From Pedobacter sp. KBW06 (GTDB lineage: Bacteria > Bacteroidota > Bacteroidia > Sphingobacteriales > Sphingobacteriaceae), in NCBI RefSeq assembly GCF_003852525.1, contig NZ_QAJL01000001.1, positions 62,001-126,000 of the forward strand: 64,000 nt of DNA. The letters are read 5' to 3'. The notes below the pieces were generated by a model. The model was not told the DNA's origin. It worked only from the letters and a program-made list of their open reading frames with translations, and searched no databases. Below, in pieces: positions 40,382 to 50,188 of this stretch (positions are counted from its first letter, which is position 1; the number at the start of each line of letters is the position of its first letter). The translations under genes and the position numbers were made by a program.

Positions 40382-42745
40382 ATGCAAATTAACAAAATTC
40401 TGCTAACGGGGCTCCTATGCGCCTTCCATTTCTTTACACTCGCCCAGAATGCAGCGCTATTCCGCATCAAAGGCAAAATCCAATCCACTGAAAATCAAGC
40501 CATAGAAGGCGCTTCAGTTCGCATCCGTGCATTGAAAGCCGGAACAGTCAGCACCGCCGATGGCAGCTATCAGCTCTCGGTCAGCAAAGCCGGACAATAC
40601 CTGATTGAAGCTTCCGCAGTAGGCTACCTGACCAGAAAACAAAATATCGACATCAAAAACATTGCGGAAGAGCAAAGCTTTGACCTCATTCTGCAGAACG
40701 ATGACCAGCAGATGCAAACGGTAAACGTGGTTGGAAAGACAGAGAAAAGAAAACTGGCGGAATCCGGGTTCAATGTCAATGCCATAGAAACCAAAGCGCT
40801 GGCCAATTCTACTGCCGACCTGAACCAGGTGCTCAGCAGAAGCACAGGGATCCGGGTAAGAGAAAGCGGGGGACTGGGCTCAGACTTTAATTTCTCCATC
40901 AATGGACTCTCCGGAAAGCAGGTTAAGTTTTTCATTGATGGCATTCCTATGGAAAGCTTTGGCAATTCCATGTCGCTCAATAACATTCCGGTAAACCTGG
41001 CCCAGAGAATAGAAATCTATAAGGGTGTGGTGCCGGTAGAACTGGGTGCCGATGCCTTGGGTGGTGCGGTAAATATCGTAACCAACCAGCAGGTGAAACA
41101 ATATCTGGACATGAGTTACAGCTATGGTTCTTTCAATAGCCACAGGGCTTCTTTAAGTGGTCGTTATACCGATGCAAAAACCGGATTTACGGTCAATGCC
41201 AATGGTTTTTACAACTATGCGGACAACAACTATACCATGAAAGAGATTGAGGTTTACGACTACGCACAATCAAAATATGTAGAGAAAAATTTCAAACGCT
41301 TTAACGATGGGTTTCGTTCCGGAATGGGGCAGCTGGAGCTGGGATACCGGGATAAAAGCTGGGCAGATGTCTTGCTCCTTGGCATGCTCTACTCCTCTTC
41401 CTTTAAGGAAATTCAAACCGGTGCTACTCAGGAGAAAGTATTTGGAAAGGTCCATACCTATGGAGATTTCGCCATGCCAAGTCTGAAATACAAAAAGAAT
41501 GACCTCTTTGTTAAAGGATTAAGTGCAAGCCTCTTTGCCACCTATGCAAAAGAGAAAAGCACCACCGTAGATACCGCAATAGCGAGGTACGACTGGACAG
41601 GAAATGTAATCGGTTATGATAAAAATTTTGGGGAACGGGATCAGCGCTCAATCTGGAAATACACCAATAACTTCGCCATCCTCCGCGCAAATATCGCCTA
41701 TGTACTGGATGCTAATAACTCCTTCAGCCTCAACTATGCGCTCAGTGCAGGACGCAGAAAAGCAATAGAAACATTGAAATCAGATCAGTCGGCAAATACA
41801 CTGGATGTTCCGAATAAACTGGATAAAGGTGTTTTAGGCCTTTCCTGGCAGAATCAGCTGTTCAACGAAAGACTCAGCACCTCTGTTTTTGCCAAGCAAT
41901 ATCGCCTGCATACCTATATCCGCGAAGCAAAATATTATAACGGTACGGGCTATGTGAAAGAAGAAGCAGAAAAAACGAAAAGCTATTATGGTTACGGAGT
42001 TGCAACCCGTTTCAAAATCACGGAAGAGGCCGGACTGAAAGCTTCCTATGAGCACGCCTTTCGTTTACCGGAAGTGGAAGAACTCTTTGGAGATGGCAAT
42101 ACCATACTGGCCACTCCAGGATTAAACCCGGAAGAAAGTGATAACCTTAACCTTGGCATTTATGCTTCCAGACAAATCAACGACCATCATTTTGCCATAG
42201 AGGGATCGGCATTTTACCGGAAAGCGAAAAACTTCATACAGCTTGAGGTCAGCAACATCTTCGCCAAATACAGAAATATCGGAAACACACAGATTACCGG
42301 TTTGGATGGAGAAATCAGGTACAATTACAAAGACCTGCTGTCCTTCACGGTAAACGCGAGTTATATGAATGCCGTTAAAAAAGATCCCGGTGCAGCTACC
42401 AAAGATGAAAGAATTCCAAACCAGCCATGGCTTTTTGGAAATGCAGATCTTGGAATTGGAAAAAACGACCTGCTTGGTAAAGGCAGCAGGATTCAGCTGA
42501 ACTGGTTTACACAGTATACGCATTGGTTTTACTTATACTGGCCAGACCGTGCCGTGGCGGAAAGCAAGTCCAGAATTCCCGGACAAACCGTTCACAATGC
42601 CACCCTTACCTATTCTGTAAAAGAAGGAAAGTACAATTTCTCCCTGGAATCCAGAAACATCTTCGATACCATGGCATACGATAATTTCCGCCTTCAAAAA
42701 CCGGGAAGGGCCTTCTTCCTGAAATTCAGATACTTTATTAAATAA
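40382..42745 (+). CDS. TonB-dependent siderophore receptor, XusA-like
   Basis: The 787-residue protein has a signal peptide (FHFFTLAQ), a carboxypeptidase-regulatory-like domain (about 27-110), a plug with NLAQRIEIYKGVVPVELGADALGGAVNIV, and a 22-strand barrel ending in FFLKFRYFIK. It is followed by DUF4374 and PepSY genes, the XusA-XusB-XusC order of the xenosiderophore system. It should import ferric siderophore across the outer membrane with TonB energy. Controlled probably by the sigma factor at 37787. No TonB box is clear by eye. Confidence 0.88.
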   Translation: MQINKILLTGLLCAFHFFTLAQNAALFRIKGKIQSTENQAIEGASVRIRALKAGTVSTADGSYQLSVSKAGQYLIEASAVGYLTRKQNIDIKNIAEEQSFDLILQNDDQQMQTVNVVGKTEKRKLAESGFNVNAIETKALANSTADLNQVLSRSTGIRVRESGGLGSDFNFSINGLSGKQVKFFIDGIPMESFGNSMSLNNIPVNLAQRIEIYKGVVPVELGADALGGAVNIVTNQQVKQYLDMSYSYGSFNSHRASLSGRYTDAKTGFTVNANGFYNYADNNYTMKEIEVYDYAQSKYVEKNFKRFNDGFRSGMGQLELGYRDKSWADVLLLGMLYSSSFKEIQTGATQEKVFGKVHTYGDFAMPSLKYKKNDLFVKGLSASLFATYAKEKSTTVDTAIARYDWTGNVIGYDKNFGERDQRSIWKYTNNFAILRANIAYVLDANNSFSLNYALSAGRRKAIETLKSDQSANTLDVPNKLDKGVLGLSWQNQLFNERLSTSVFAKQYRLHTYIREAKYYNGTGYVKEEAEKTKSYYGYGVATRFKITEEAGLKASYEHAFRLPEVEELFGDGNTILATPGLNPEESDNLNLGIYASRQINDHHFAIEGSAFYRKAKNFIQLEVSNIFAKYRNIGNTQITGLDGEIRYNYKDLLSFTVNASYMNAVKKDPGAATKDERIPNQPWLFGNADLGIGKNDLLGKGSRIQLNWFTQYTHWFYLYWPDRAVAESKSRIPGQTVHNATLTYSVKEGKYNFSLESRNIFDTMAYDNFRLQKPGRAFFLKFRYFIK

Positions 42746-42782
42746 TAAAAATTTTAAAGCACAAACATAAAACAAGATCAAA

Positions 42783-43991
42783 ATGAAAACGTCCAATAAA
42801 ACAATGCGCGTACTTGCCCTTCTTGCGGTTACAGCAACATTGTCCTTCAGCGCCTGTAAAAAAAGCTCAACCCCGGAAAAACCTGTCGACTCCGCTGATC
42901 CTAATAAATTTGCGATTGTGGGTGGCATCAATAACCCGGCATCTTTGGTGCTGATGACTTCCGGTGACCTGAGTACAGGATCGGTAACCAGTATCGGACA
43001 AGGCACAGAAATCTCAGGATGGAGCCGCCTGTTCAAAAATGGTTTTTATTATAACCTTGCCAATAACAAATTCACGAAGAACAAACTGGAAAACCAGCTC
43101 CTGAAAGAAGTAGGCGCAATTCCGGTGACCGGAAACGTGATGAACAGCTTCTGGTTAAATGACAATACTTTACTGATCAGCGGAACCAGCTCCACCACTC
43201 CTGATGCGATCATGACCTATACGATCATCAATGTAGACAACATGAGCATCCAGAAAACAGGTACCTTCGGAAAACAGGTTTTACAACCAACGGATAAAGC
43301 AATTTATATCAGCTCCTGCTTTTTAAAAGGAGATAGAATGTATGTGACCTATGCAGTTTACAATTCCAACTGGACGGCTACAGATGTTGCTTACCTCGCT
43401 TCCGCACCTTATCCTGCATTAGACAATGTGACCATCAGCACCGATACCCGCTCTACTTATCCGGGATCTTTTGCTCCGATCACACCGAACGCCGTAAACT
43501 ACAACAATGATGTGTACATGATCAGCAATACCGGCGATAGATGGGGTGTAAATCCGAATAAGCCAAGTGCGATTTTCAGGTTAAAAAATGGCGCAACGGC
43601 ATTCGACAAAGATTACTTCTTTGACCTGTCTGCCATTAGCGACGGAAACCGCGAATATTATGGTCTTTGGGATTTAGGAAACGGAAAAGCACTCACCCGT
43701 ATGGGCAGAAAAGACCTGTTACTGGAATTTGAAGATTATACCGGTAAAGATGTTTTTGAATATTACCTGATTGACGTAGTGAACAAAACCAGAAAGAAAC
43801 TGGACCTTCCTTTAGACCGTGGTGTACTGGTATCTCCGGTATTTGTAGAAGCCGGAAAAGCATACATCGCCATCTCTTCTTCCACCGCCGGCAAGTTCAT
43901 CTGGACTTACGATATCGCTTCAGGAAGCCTGAACAAAGGTCTTGAGGTAAAAGGTGTAGACTACATCAGTACCTTATCCAGACTTAAATAG
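42783..43991 (+). CDS. DUF4374 surface lipoprotein, XusB-like
   Basis: The 402-residue lipoprotein has a signal ending in LSFSAC. Strong DUF4374 marks: QGTEISGWSRLFKNGFYYNLA, ISSCFLKGDRMYVTYAVYN, YLASAPYPALDNVTISTDTRSTYPG, PSAIFRLKNGATAFDKDYFFDL and WTYDIASGSLNKGLEVKGVDYISTLS. The XusB fold is a beta-propeller that binds enterobactin and hands it to XusA. It lies 37 bp after the receptor gene and is followed by a strong terminator. Confidence 0.85.
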   Translation: MKTSNKTMRVLALLAVTATLSFSACKKSSTPEKPVDSADPNKFAIVGGINNPASLVLMTSGDLSTGSVTSIGQGTEISGWSRLFKNGFYYNLANNKFTKNKLENQLLKEVGAIPVTGNVMNSFWLNDNTLLISGTSSTTPDAIMTYTIINVDNMSIQKTGTFGKQVLQPTDKAIYISSCFLKGDRMYVTYAVYNSNWTATDVAYLASAPYPALDNVTISTDTRSTYPGSFAPITPNAVNYNNDVYMISNTGDRWGVNPNKPSAIFRLKNGATAFDKDYFFDLSAISDGNREYYGLWDLGNGKALTRMGRKDLLLEFEDYTGKDVFEYYLIDVVNKTRKKLDLPLDRGVLVSPVFVEAGKAYIAISSSTAGKFIWTYDIASGSLNKGLEVKGVDYISTLSRLK

Positions 43992-44007
43992 AATTCTTTT
44001 TTTACAA

Positions 44008-44041
44008 GGTCGAAGCAGGAAAACCTGCTTCGGCCTTTTTT
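44008..44041 (+). terminator. Terminator between XusB-like and XusC-like genes
   Basis: GGTCGAAGCAGG (44008-44019) pairs with CCTGCTTCGGCC (44024-44035) around AAAA, then T6. It lies only 23 bp before the XusC-like ATG, so that gene would be made from readthrough or its own promoter. Confidence 0.88.
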
Positions 44042-44057
44042 ATTGCTGTTACCCTTC

Positions 44058-45209
44058 ATGTTTAGAAAAATCAACAACTGGCTGCACCTCTGGATGGGCC
44101 TGATTTCCGGAGTGATCATGTTTATCGTATGCCTGACGGCATGCCTTTTTGCGTTTAATGAAGAAATTCAGGACCTCATTTATCCTCCTGTAAAAGTAAG
44201 CCATCAGGCAAAACCTGTCATCCCTCCTTCCAGGATCAGTACGATTGTAGCAGAACATTTCCCGGGAGAACCGGTAACGATGGTAACGTATAAAAAAGGC
44301 AGGGCAATTACCGTCATTGCGAAAAAATGGGACGACAATCCGATGTTGCTGTTTCTGGATCCTTACAGCGGAAAAGTCCTGCAGCAACGGATCATGCTCA
44401 ATAACACGACAAAATTTTTCTATTTTATCGAAGAAGGACACCGGACTTTATGGCTGCCCTGGGAAACCGGAAGGCTTGTGGTCAATTACGGAACCCTGAT
44501 GTTTGTGTTCCTGCTGCTGACGGGCCTGATCTGGTGGTACCCAAAGAAATGGAACAAGTCTACCAGAGATAAAAGCTTTAAAATCAAATGGAGCGCAAAA
44601 TGGAAAAGGGTCAATATCGACCTTCACAATGTACTGGGTTTTTATTCCCTGATTTTATTGCTGATCCTTTCCCTGACAGGCATGATCTATGGACTCAAAT
44701 GGTTCAGTAAAGGCCTTTACTGGAGCACTTCCGGAGGGGCCTCACTCCCCGCCTGGAAAGCCACCCTGTCTGACAGTACCAAAGTAAACTCCATGCTGCG
44801 CTTTGAACAGGCGCTGGACCAGAGCCTGGACCTGACGATGCAACGTTTCCCGCAGGCAGAAGGCTATACTTACCGCACACCCGACACCACAAACCACAGT
44901 TCAAGCATAGAGATCAATGTGATTGCCAGTATTGGAAAAACCTATGCGGATCAGGCGGTCTATTTCGACAGGCATACCGGCAAAGAGATTACAAAAGAGG
45001 CCTATTATGCCGCAAGTTTTAAAGATGCCCCTTTCGGAACCAAGCTAAGGCGCCTCAACTACGACATCCACCTGGGCCAGGTCCTCGGACTTCCCGGAAA
45101 GATCATCGCCTTTATCGTCAGCCTGATTGGAGCCAGCCTTCCGGTTACCGGATTCATCATCTGGTACAACAGAAAGTTTGGAAAAAAGGGCAAAAAGAAA
45201 GCACGTTAA
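44058..45209 (+). CDS. PepSY-domain inner-membrane protein, XusC-like reductase
   Basis: About 383 residues from the ATG at 44058; the five earlier codons depend on TTG and overlap the terminator T-run. It begins FRKINNWLHLWMGLISGVIMFIVCLTAC and holds four membrane helices with paired His (LHLWMG, DLHNVLG, NYDIHLG) that would bind haem, plus PepSY segments. These proteins are thought to reduce ferric siderophore in the periplasm. It completes a XusABC-like set. Confidence 0.85.
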   Translation: MFRKINNWLHLWMGLISGVIMFIVCLTACLFAFNEEIQDLIYPPVKVSHQAKPVIPPSRISTIVAEHFPGEPVTMVTYKKGRAITVIAKKWDDNPMLLFLDPYSGKVLQQRIMLNNTTKFFYFIEEGHRTLWLPWETGRLVVNYGTLMFVFLLLTGLIWWYPKKWNKSTRDKSFKIKWSAKWKRVNIDLHNVLGFYSLILLLILSLTGMIYGLKWFSKGLYWSTSGGASLPAWKATLSDSTKVNSMLRFEQALDQSLDLTMQRFPQAEGYTYRTPDTTNHSSSIEINVIASIGKTYADQAVYFDRHTGKEITKEAYYAASFKDAPFGTKLRRLNYDIHLGQVLGLPGKIIAFIVSLIGASLPVTGFIIWYNRKFGKKGKKKAR

Positions 45210-45340
45210 AAAACTTATTTACCGGTAAGTGTTGCATAACTTTAAGTTTTAACGTTTAATAGCATATGAAACCTTGATCAGCATACCATTAATGATTTTG
45301 CTGATGAACGCTTCATCACCCTTAAAGAAAATATATACTG

Positions 45341-45646
45341 ATGAAAAAATTATTAATCCTTCTTGCTGTCGGCTTTACTTTTGCCAGCTGCAGTACCACC
45401 AAACCTTCAGGAGATAAAAGCATGATTGAACTCAGCGGAAAAATCCAGAAACAAGGAATGACGACTTATCAATATGGCAGTCATACCATTCAGTCGGGCG
45501 ATAAAACCTATGCGCTGAAAAGCACAGCGGTAAACCTGGATACTTTTGAAGATAAAGAAGTAGTCCTTAAAGGAACCAAAGTACCAGGCTATCCGGTAGA
45601 GAACGGTCCTGAACTGATCGAAGTAAAAGAAGTAAAAATCAAATAA
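45341..45646 (+). CDS. Small hypothetical lipoprotein
   Basis: The 101-residue protein has a lipoprotein signal ending in TFASC and a short beta-rich domain (MIELSGKIQKQGMTTYQYGSHTI, EVVLKGTKVPGYPVENGPELIEVKEVKI) that resembles small OB-fold lipoproteins. No family name can be given with confidence. A terminator follows. Confidence 0.7.
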   Translation: MKKLLILLAVGFTFASCSTTKPSGDKSMIELSGKIQKQGMTTYQYGSHTIQSGDKTYALKSTAVNLDTFEDKEVVLKGTKVPGYPVENGPELIEVKEVKIK

Positions 45647-45656
45647 TTCAACAACA

Positions 45657-45692
45657 GGGTATTGGGCTTTCTTATCGCGCAATACCCCTTTT
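45657..45692 (+). terminator. Rho-independent terminator
   Basis: GGGTATTG (45657-45664) pairs with CAATACCC (45680-45687) across a 15-nt loop, followed by CTTTTC. The loop is long and the T-run short, so it is a moderate candidate. Confidence 0.6.
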
Positions 45693-45820
45693 CCTTTCTC
45701 ATCTCTCCCTCCCAGGCATTTTCAGCTTCCCTGTTCAGATTTTATTTTCAGGATAATTTGTACATCACAAACTAAAACTATACTTTTAGTTATACATTGT
45801 TGCATTAATTATTTTTTCTT

Positions 45821-48055
45821 ATGAGGCCTAAGTATCCGGTATTAGTTGTATTCTTTATCATCGTTCAGATTGGCGCTGCCCTGGCACAGGGAAAGTTAAT
45901 CGATTATCAAAATGCAGAAGCCTTAAATGGCCTGATGCAAAAGAAAATATACAACGTCGCTGCAAATGTTCAGTGGCTGGCAACTGCCAAAAAATACTTT
46001 TATACCAGAAGAACGGCCATGGGGCTTGAATTTATAGTCCTCAACCCTAAAGGATATGCCAAATCTCCGGCATTCGACCGGGAGAAATTTGCAAAGAGCC
46101 TCTCCGACTGGTCCAAAGAAAAAATCGATGCCAATGATTTGCCTGTTTTGTTGCCGCTGATGAGCAGCAATGGTAAAGTACTGAAGTTCAACTATAAAAA
46201 AGAGTCCTTAAATTGTGACCTGGAGACTTATACCCTTAGTCAGGTTCCCGCTACCCCGGCAAACCATACGCCACAGGAAAAAACAACCTCCCCAGACGGG
46301 AAATGGCTTGGATACATTAAAAATTTCAATGTTTACATCAGTTCAGCGGCAGATTCTGCACAGAATTATCAATTGAGCAGTGATGGTTCCCCTGCAGGTT
46401 ATTACTCCCCTTACCTCGTCTGGTCGCCCGATTCCAAAAAAATAGCCGCCTATAAGGTGAAAGCCCCAAAACCACGTTTAACTTACCTCATCGAATCCTC
46501 ACCAGCAGATCAGCTCCAGCCAAAGCTCCGCAGCAGGGAATATCCAAAACCCGGAGACAGTGTAAATCAGTATAGCCCATCGTTGTTTCTCGTTGAAGCG
46601 AAACAACAGGTCCCGGTAGACAATTCCCTCATTCCCGATCAATACAACCTTACCGAACCTGTCTGGCGCAAGGATAGCCGTGCTTTCAGCTATGAATACA
46701 ACAAGAGAGGGCATCAGCTGTATTCCGTAATGGAAGTGGACCTGAGCGGAAATACCAGGGAAGTGATTCGTGAAGTCAGCAACACTTTTGTCAATTACAG
46801 TCGCAAGAAATACCGATTTGACCTCAACGATGGCAAAGAAATCATCTGGGCATCTGAAGTAGATGGCTGGAATCACTTGTACCTTTTCCATGCCAGCGGC
46901 AAGCTGAAAAATCAGATTACAAAAGGCGAATGGGTGGTTAGAAGGGTCATCAATGTCAATGAAAAAGAACGCAGCATCCTTTTCGAAGGCAGCGGAATGG
47001 AAGCAGGTCAGGATCCTTATTTTATACAATATTACAAGGTGAACCTGGATGGAACGGGATTACAAAAGCTGAGCTGGGAGAATGGAAATCATGCTGCCAC
47101 CTTCAATGAAAACTATTCGAATTTTATAGATGTTTATTCGAGGGCCGACCAGCCTGCGATTACTGTATTGAGAGATGGAAAAACAGGAAAAGTACTCCAT
47201 GAACTGGAAAAATCCGACATCAGTCCTTTACTGAATACCGGTTGGAAAATCCCGGAAGTTTTCAGTGCCAAAGGCCGCGACGGCGAGACCGACATCTGGG
47301 GTAAAATCATCCGTCCCCGCAACTTCGACCCGGCGAAAAAATATCCGGTCATAGAATACATTTATGCCGGGCCTCATGATTCTTTTGTCCCTAAAAATTT
47401 CATTGCCGACAGCCCCCTGGGTTTACACGAACTCGCGGAACTGGGCTTTATCGTCGTACAGTGCGATGGAATGGGCACCTCGAACCGCTCTAAAGCTTTT
47501 CATGATGTCTGCTGGAAAAATCTTAAAGACGGTGGTTTTCCGGACCGCATTGCCTTTATTAAAGCGGCAGGAAAAAAGTACCCTTATATGGACCTCGATA
47601 AAGTAGGGATTTTTGGCAGCTCAGCAGGAGGACAAAGTTCGCTCGGCGCCCTCCTCTTTCATCCTGAATTTTATAAGGTAGCCGTTTCCTCTTCCGGCTG
47701 TCATGACAACAGGATGGATAAAATGTGGTGGAACGAGCAATGGATGGGTTATCCGATCGGGCCCCAATATGCAGCATCCTCCAATGTAGAACATGCGGCG
47801 CAGCTTCAGGGGAAACTGCTCCTGATCCTGGGTGAGCTGGACGACAATGTAGATCCCTCTTCCACAATGCAGGTGATCAATAAACTCGTTAAAGCCAATA
47901 AAACCTTTGATTTTCTAATGGTTCCCGGCATGGGCCACTCCCTTGGCGGAGATTATGGAGAACATAAACGCAGGGATTTCTTTGTGAAACACTTATTGGG
48001 TGTTGAACCTCCGGAATGGAACTGGACGCCTTCGGTTACTGTTCCTAAACTTTAG
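45821..48055 (+). CDS. Dipeptidyl-peptidase IV-like S9 family serine peptidase
   Basis: The 744-residue secreted peptidase has a signal peptide, an N-terminal beta-propeller (about 100-480) and a C-terminal alpha/beta hydrolase. The catalytic triad is visible: Ser in IFGSSAGGQSS, Asp in LGELDDNVDPSS, and His in VPGMGHSLGG. The family removes dipeptides from peptide N-termini in the periplasm. It is monocistronic and converges with an FMN-binding protein gene. Confidence 0.93.
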   Translation: MRPKYPVLVVFFIIVQIGAALAQGKLIDYQNAEALNGLMQKKIYNVAANVQWLATAKKYFYTRRTAMGLEFIVLNPKGYAKSPAFDREKFAKSLSDWSKEKIDANDLPVLLPLMSSNGKVLKFNYKKESLNCDLETYTLSQVPATPANHTPQEKTTSPDGKWLGYIKNFNVYISSAADSAQNYQLSSDGSPAGYYSPYLVWSPDSKKIAAYKVKAPKPRLTYLIESSPADQLQPKLRSREYPKPGDSVNQYSPSLFLVEAKQQVPVDNSLIPDQYNLTEPVWRKDSRAFSYEYNKRGHQLYSVMEVDLSGNTREVIREVSNTFVNYSRKKYRFDLNDGKEIIWASEVDGWNHLYLFHASGKLKNQITKGEWVVRRVINVNEKERSILFEGSGMEAGQDPYFIQYYKVNLDGTGLQKLSWENGNHAATFNENYSNFIDVYSRADQPAITVLRDGKTGKVLHELEKSDISPLLNTGWKIPEVFSAKGRDGETDIWGKIIRPRNFDPAKKYPVIEYIYAGPHDSFVPKNFIADSPLGLHELAELGFIVVQCDGMGTSNRSKAFHDVCWKNLKDGGFPDRIAFIKAAGKKYPYMDLDKVGIFGSSAGGQSSLGALLFHPEFYKVAVSSSGCHDNRMDKMWWNEQWMGYPIGPQYAASSNVEHAAQLQGKLLLILGELDDNVDPSSTMQVINKLVKANKTFDFLMVPGMGHSLGGDYGEHKRRDFFVKHLLGVEPPEWNWTPSVTVPKL

Positions 48056-48092
48056 CCGAGGCGGCTTTTTCTGCCATTCCGGAGGGCTGAGG

Positions 48093-48638
48093 CTATATTT
48101 TCAACTTGCCTTCTATGGAATCGTCCAAGGTCTGACCCGTTGCCATACCAAGGAGCATCTTTACACCTGCAACCAGGTTGCCGTGTTTGTTGTCCCAGTA
48201 ATATCCCTCAAGAGACTGAACTTTGATGAGCGAAATCCTTGGATCGTCTTCGCCTTCGGTAAACCAGGTTTTCATCACCGGGCTCCACAATTCTTTAATT
48301 TTTGATTTATCGTCAGAAAGCGTTGCTGTTCCGTTCAGGTATAGAAAATCGGAATGTTTGGAACCCTGAAAATAGAGCTTCACTTTGGGATCAAGCGCAA
48401 TTTCCTGATTGGTATGGCTATCGCTGGCACTCACAATCCATAGATTTCCTTCCTCGTCTACTTGCTGGACACTCATTGGTCTTACCCCATTTGAAGGTCC
48501 GGTAACCGGCTCCGTGCAAAAAAAGCAAACGTCCGACTGCCCGATCAGTTCCCGCACTTTTTCTAAAGCGTATTTTCCAGTCAGGTTTTCCTGATTCTCT
48601 TCCGGTTGATTCTTGTTAATGCTGTTCATAAGATACAT
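48093..48638 (-). CDS. General stress protein 26-like PNPOx-fold protein
   Basis: The 181-residue protein shows DVCFFCTEPVTGPSNGVRPMSVQQVDEEGNLWIVSASDSHTNQEIALDPKVKLYFQGSKHSDFLYLNGTATL, the standard start of the pyridoxamine 5'-phosphate oxidase-like general stress protein 26 family. It probably binds flavin. Cytoplasmic. Confidence 0.88.
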   Translation of the reverse strand: MYLMNSINKNQPEENQENLTGKYALEKVRELIGQSDVCFFCTEPVTGPSNGVRPMSVQQVDEEGNLWIVSASDSHTNQEIALDPKVKLYFQGSKHSDFLYLNGTATLSDDKSKIKELWSPVMKTWFTEGEDDPRISLIKVQSLEGYYWDNKHGNLVAGVKMLLGMATGQTLDDSIEGKLKI

Positions 48639-48698
48639 TTTTAAGATGTTGACTGGTATATCAACAAGTCAAAGCCTTAAAATGTTCTGTATCCCGCC

Positions 48699-49280
48699 TT
48701 ACTGGGCCTTCATGGCATTGCTGATCGCCTTGATTTTTTTCAGCTCATCCTTAACATTGCTATGCCGCTGATAGTAGATGGAATGGTAAGATAAATCCTC
48801 TTTATTGTTTTTAAAGTTCTCCGGATTTTGATTGATATCCATCTTTATAATGCTGCTGTTGATGGCCTGAATAGGCGCAGCAATGATATTAACGGCCAGG
48901 TTTACTGCTGCCACCCCCACCTCTCCGGCTACCTGATCGCCGAAATCGGGTTCTTTTTCCCGATCCTTTCTGACCCGGACCTGAGAATTGGGCAGAGTTT
49001 CATAATTCCTATCGGAAAAAGGATCATATTTAAAAGGCGTTTTAATGTCGTATGGTGTCTTGGAAGCGCGGATCCGGATGCTTTTAATGTCTGCCCCTTT
49101 CACTAAAATTAAAGAATCTCCCTGTTGCAGCGTCAATGCATCCTCCGTGACCTGATACAATATTCCTTTCTTTTTACCATCTTTCGTTTTTACGATTGCA
49201 ATGTAAGAACGGACAACCTGCGCCTGCAGGCCGAGCCCAAAACACATTACAAAAAGGAAAACAAAATTAACTTTCTTCAT
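48699..49280 (-). CDS. Hypothetical secreted protein with an LSM-like N-terminal segment
   Basis: The 193-residue protein has a signal peptide (LGLQAQ cleavage). The first mature 50 residues (IAIVKTKDGKKKGILYQVTEDALTLQQGDSLILVKGADIKSIRIR) look like a small beta-barrel module that is common in Bacteroidota periplasmic proteins. The C-terminal half is charged and helical. Function unknown. Confidence 0.65.
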   Translation of the reverse strand: MKKVNFVFLFVMCFGLGLQAQVVRSYIAIVKTKDGKKKGILYQVTEDALTLQQGDSLILVKGADIKSIRIRASKTPYDIKTPFKYDPFSDRNYETLPNSQVRVRKDREKEPDFGDQVAGEVGVAAVNLAVNIIAAPIQAINSSIIKMDINQNPENFKNNKEDLSYHSIYYQRHSNVKDELKKIKAISNAMKAQ

Positions 49281-49470
49281 AAATCAGGAGGGTAAACAGC
49301 TGAAACAGCATCCGGCTTACTACAAATGTAACATTTCGGCCCACAGCGACAAGAAAAAAATCACCCTCAGGAAATCAAATTTTCAAAAAGAAACCATTCT
49401 CCATTAATTAAACTGTTTTCTAAAGGCCAGTGGCCTAAGGCTCGTCTTGTTTTTAAATATTGAACCGCAT

Positions 49471-49911
49471 TTAAAGACATTCCAATACTTTCAGGGGCTT
49501 AACATCCCTGAAATAAGGATTCAACAACTTCAGAAAATCTTCCGGAGGCATACATGGTTTTTTCCTGGACCGGTTATAAGGAACAAGCAATACCTGGGCA
49601 GTGCTGATGAGTTCAAGTTCTTCGTTATAAAGTTCGTACCTCAGCTGAACCCGGAATGCCGGCAACTGGTCTAAAAAGGTTCTGATCGTAATCAGCTCAT
49701 CATAATGCGCAGGTTTCAGGTACCGGATGCTCATTTCTCTTACCGGCATAATGATGTCCAGTTTCTCGAAACAGGTATAAGGCATCCCGATTTCGCGAAG
49801 CAGTTCTACCCTTGCCACTTCCAGCCATTCTGCATAATTGCCGTGGTAAACATAGCCCATGGCATCGGTTTCCCCATACCTCACCCTCAGCGTGGTTTCA
49901 TGTGCGTACAT
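49471..49911 (-). CDS. Hotdog-fold acyl-CoA thioesterase, YbgC/4HBT family
   Basis: About 146 residues from the ATG at 49911. The sequence RYGETDAMGYVYHGNYAEWLEVARVELLREIGMPY carries the 4HBT motif with the catalytic Asp. It hydrolyses acyl-CoA thioesters. The chosen ATG overlaps the end of the Fur-like gene by 14 bp, so the two are coupled. With the acyl-CoA dehydrogenase gene just upstream it forms a small acyl-CoA module. Confidence 0.88.
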   Translation of the reverse strand: MYAHETTLRVRYGETDAMGYVYHGNYAEWLEVARVELLREIGMPYTCFEKLDIIMPVREMSIRYLKPAHYDELITIRTFLDQLPAFRVQLRYELYNEELELISTAQVLLVPYNRSRKKPCMPPEDFLKLLNPYFRDVKPLKVLECL

Positions 49912-50185
49912 ATCCCGGAATTGAAGCATAGTCAGAACGCACGAGCCGGTAAGCGCAGGATTTTTTCAATCCTGCTTCTTTTTCTATCAGGCCCATGTTT
50001 AGCAGTAACCTTAAATTTGTATAGACAGTAGCCCAGCTGATTCCATGTTGCTGCCTGAGGAGCAGCCAAAAGTCCTCGGCACTCTCAATCCTGTCCAGGC
50101 GGCAAAGCTCCTGTATAATGATGACCCTTCTAAAGCCGGTTTGATAACCCTGTTGCCGAAGGTAACGTAACATTTCATCTTCCAT
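49898..50185 (-). CDS. Fur-like winged-helix protein lacking the metal/dimer domain
   Basis: This 95-residue protein matches the DNA-binding half of Fur-family regulators: GYQTGFRRVIIIQELCRLDRIESAEDFWLLLRQQHGISWATVYTNLRLLLNMGLIEKEAG. It stops about where the hinge begins, so the C-terminal domain with the His/Cys metal sites is absent. The frame is intact and packed between neighbours (3 bp after the dehydrogenase gene, 14-bp overlap with the thioesterase gene), which argues against random decay. It may compete with Fur or be a non-metal regulator. Confidence 0.75.
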   Translation of the reverse strand: MEDEMLRYLRQQGYQTGFRRVIIIQELCRLDRIESAEDFWLLLRQQHGISWATVYTNLRLLLNMGLIEKEAGLKKSCAYRLVRSDYASIPGYVRT

Positions 50186-50188
50186 AAA

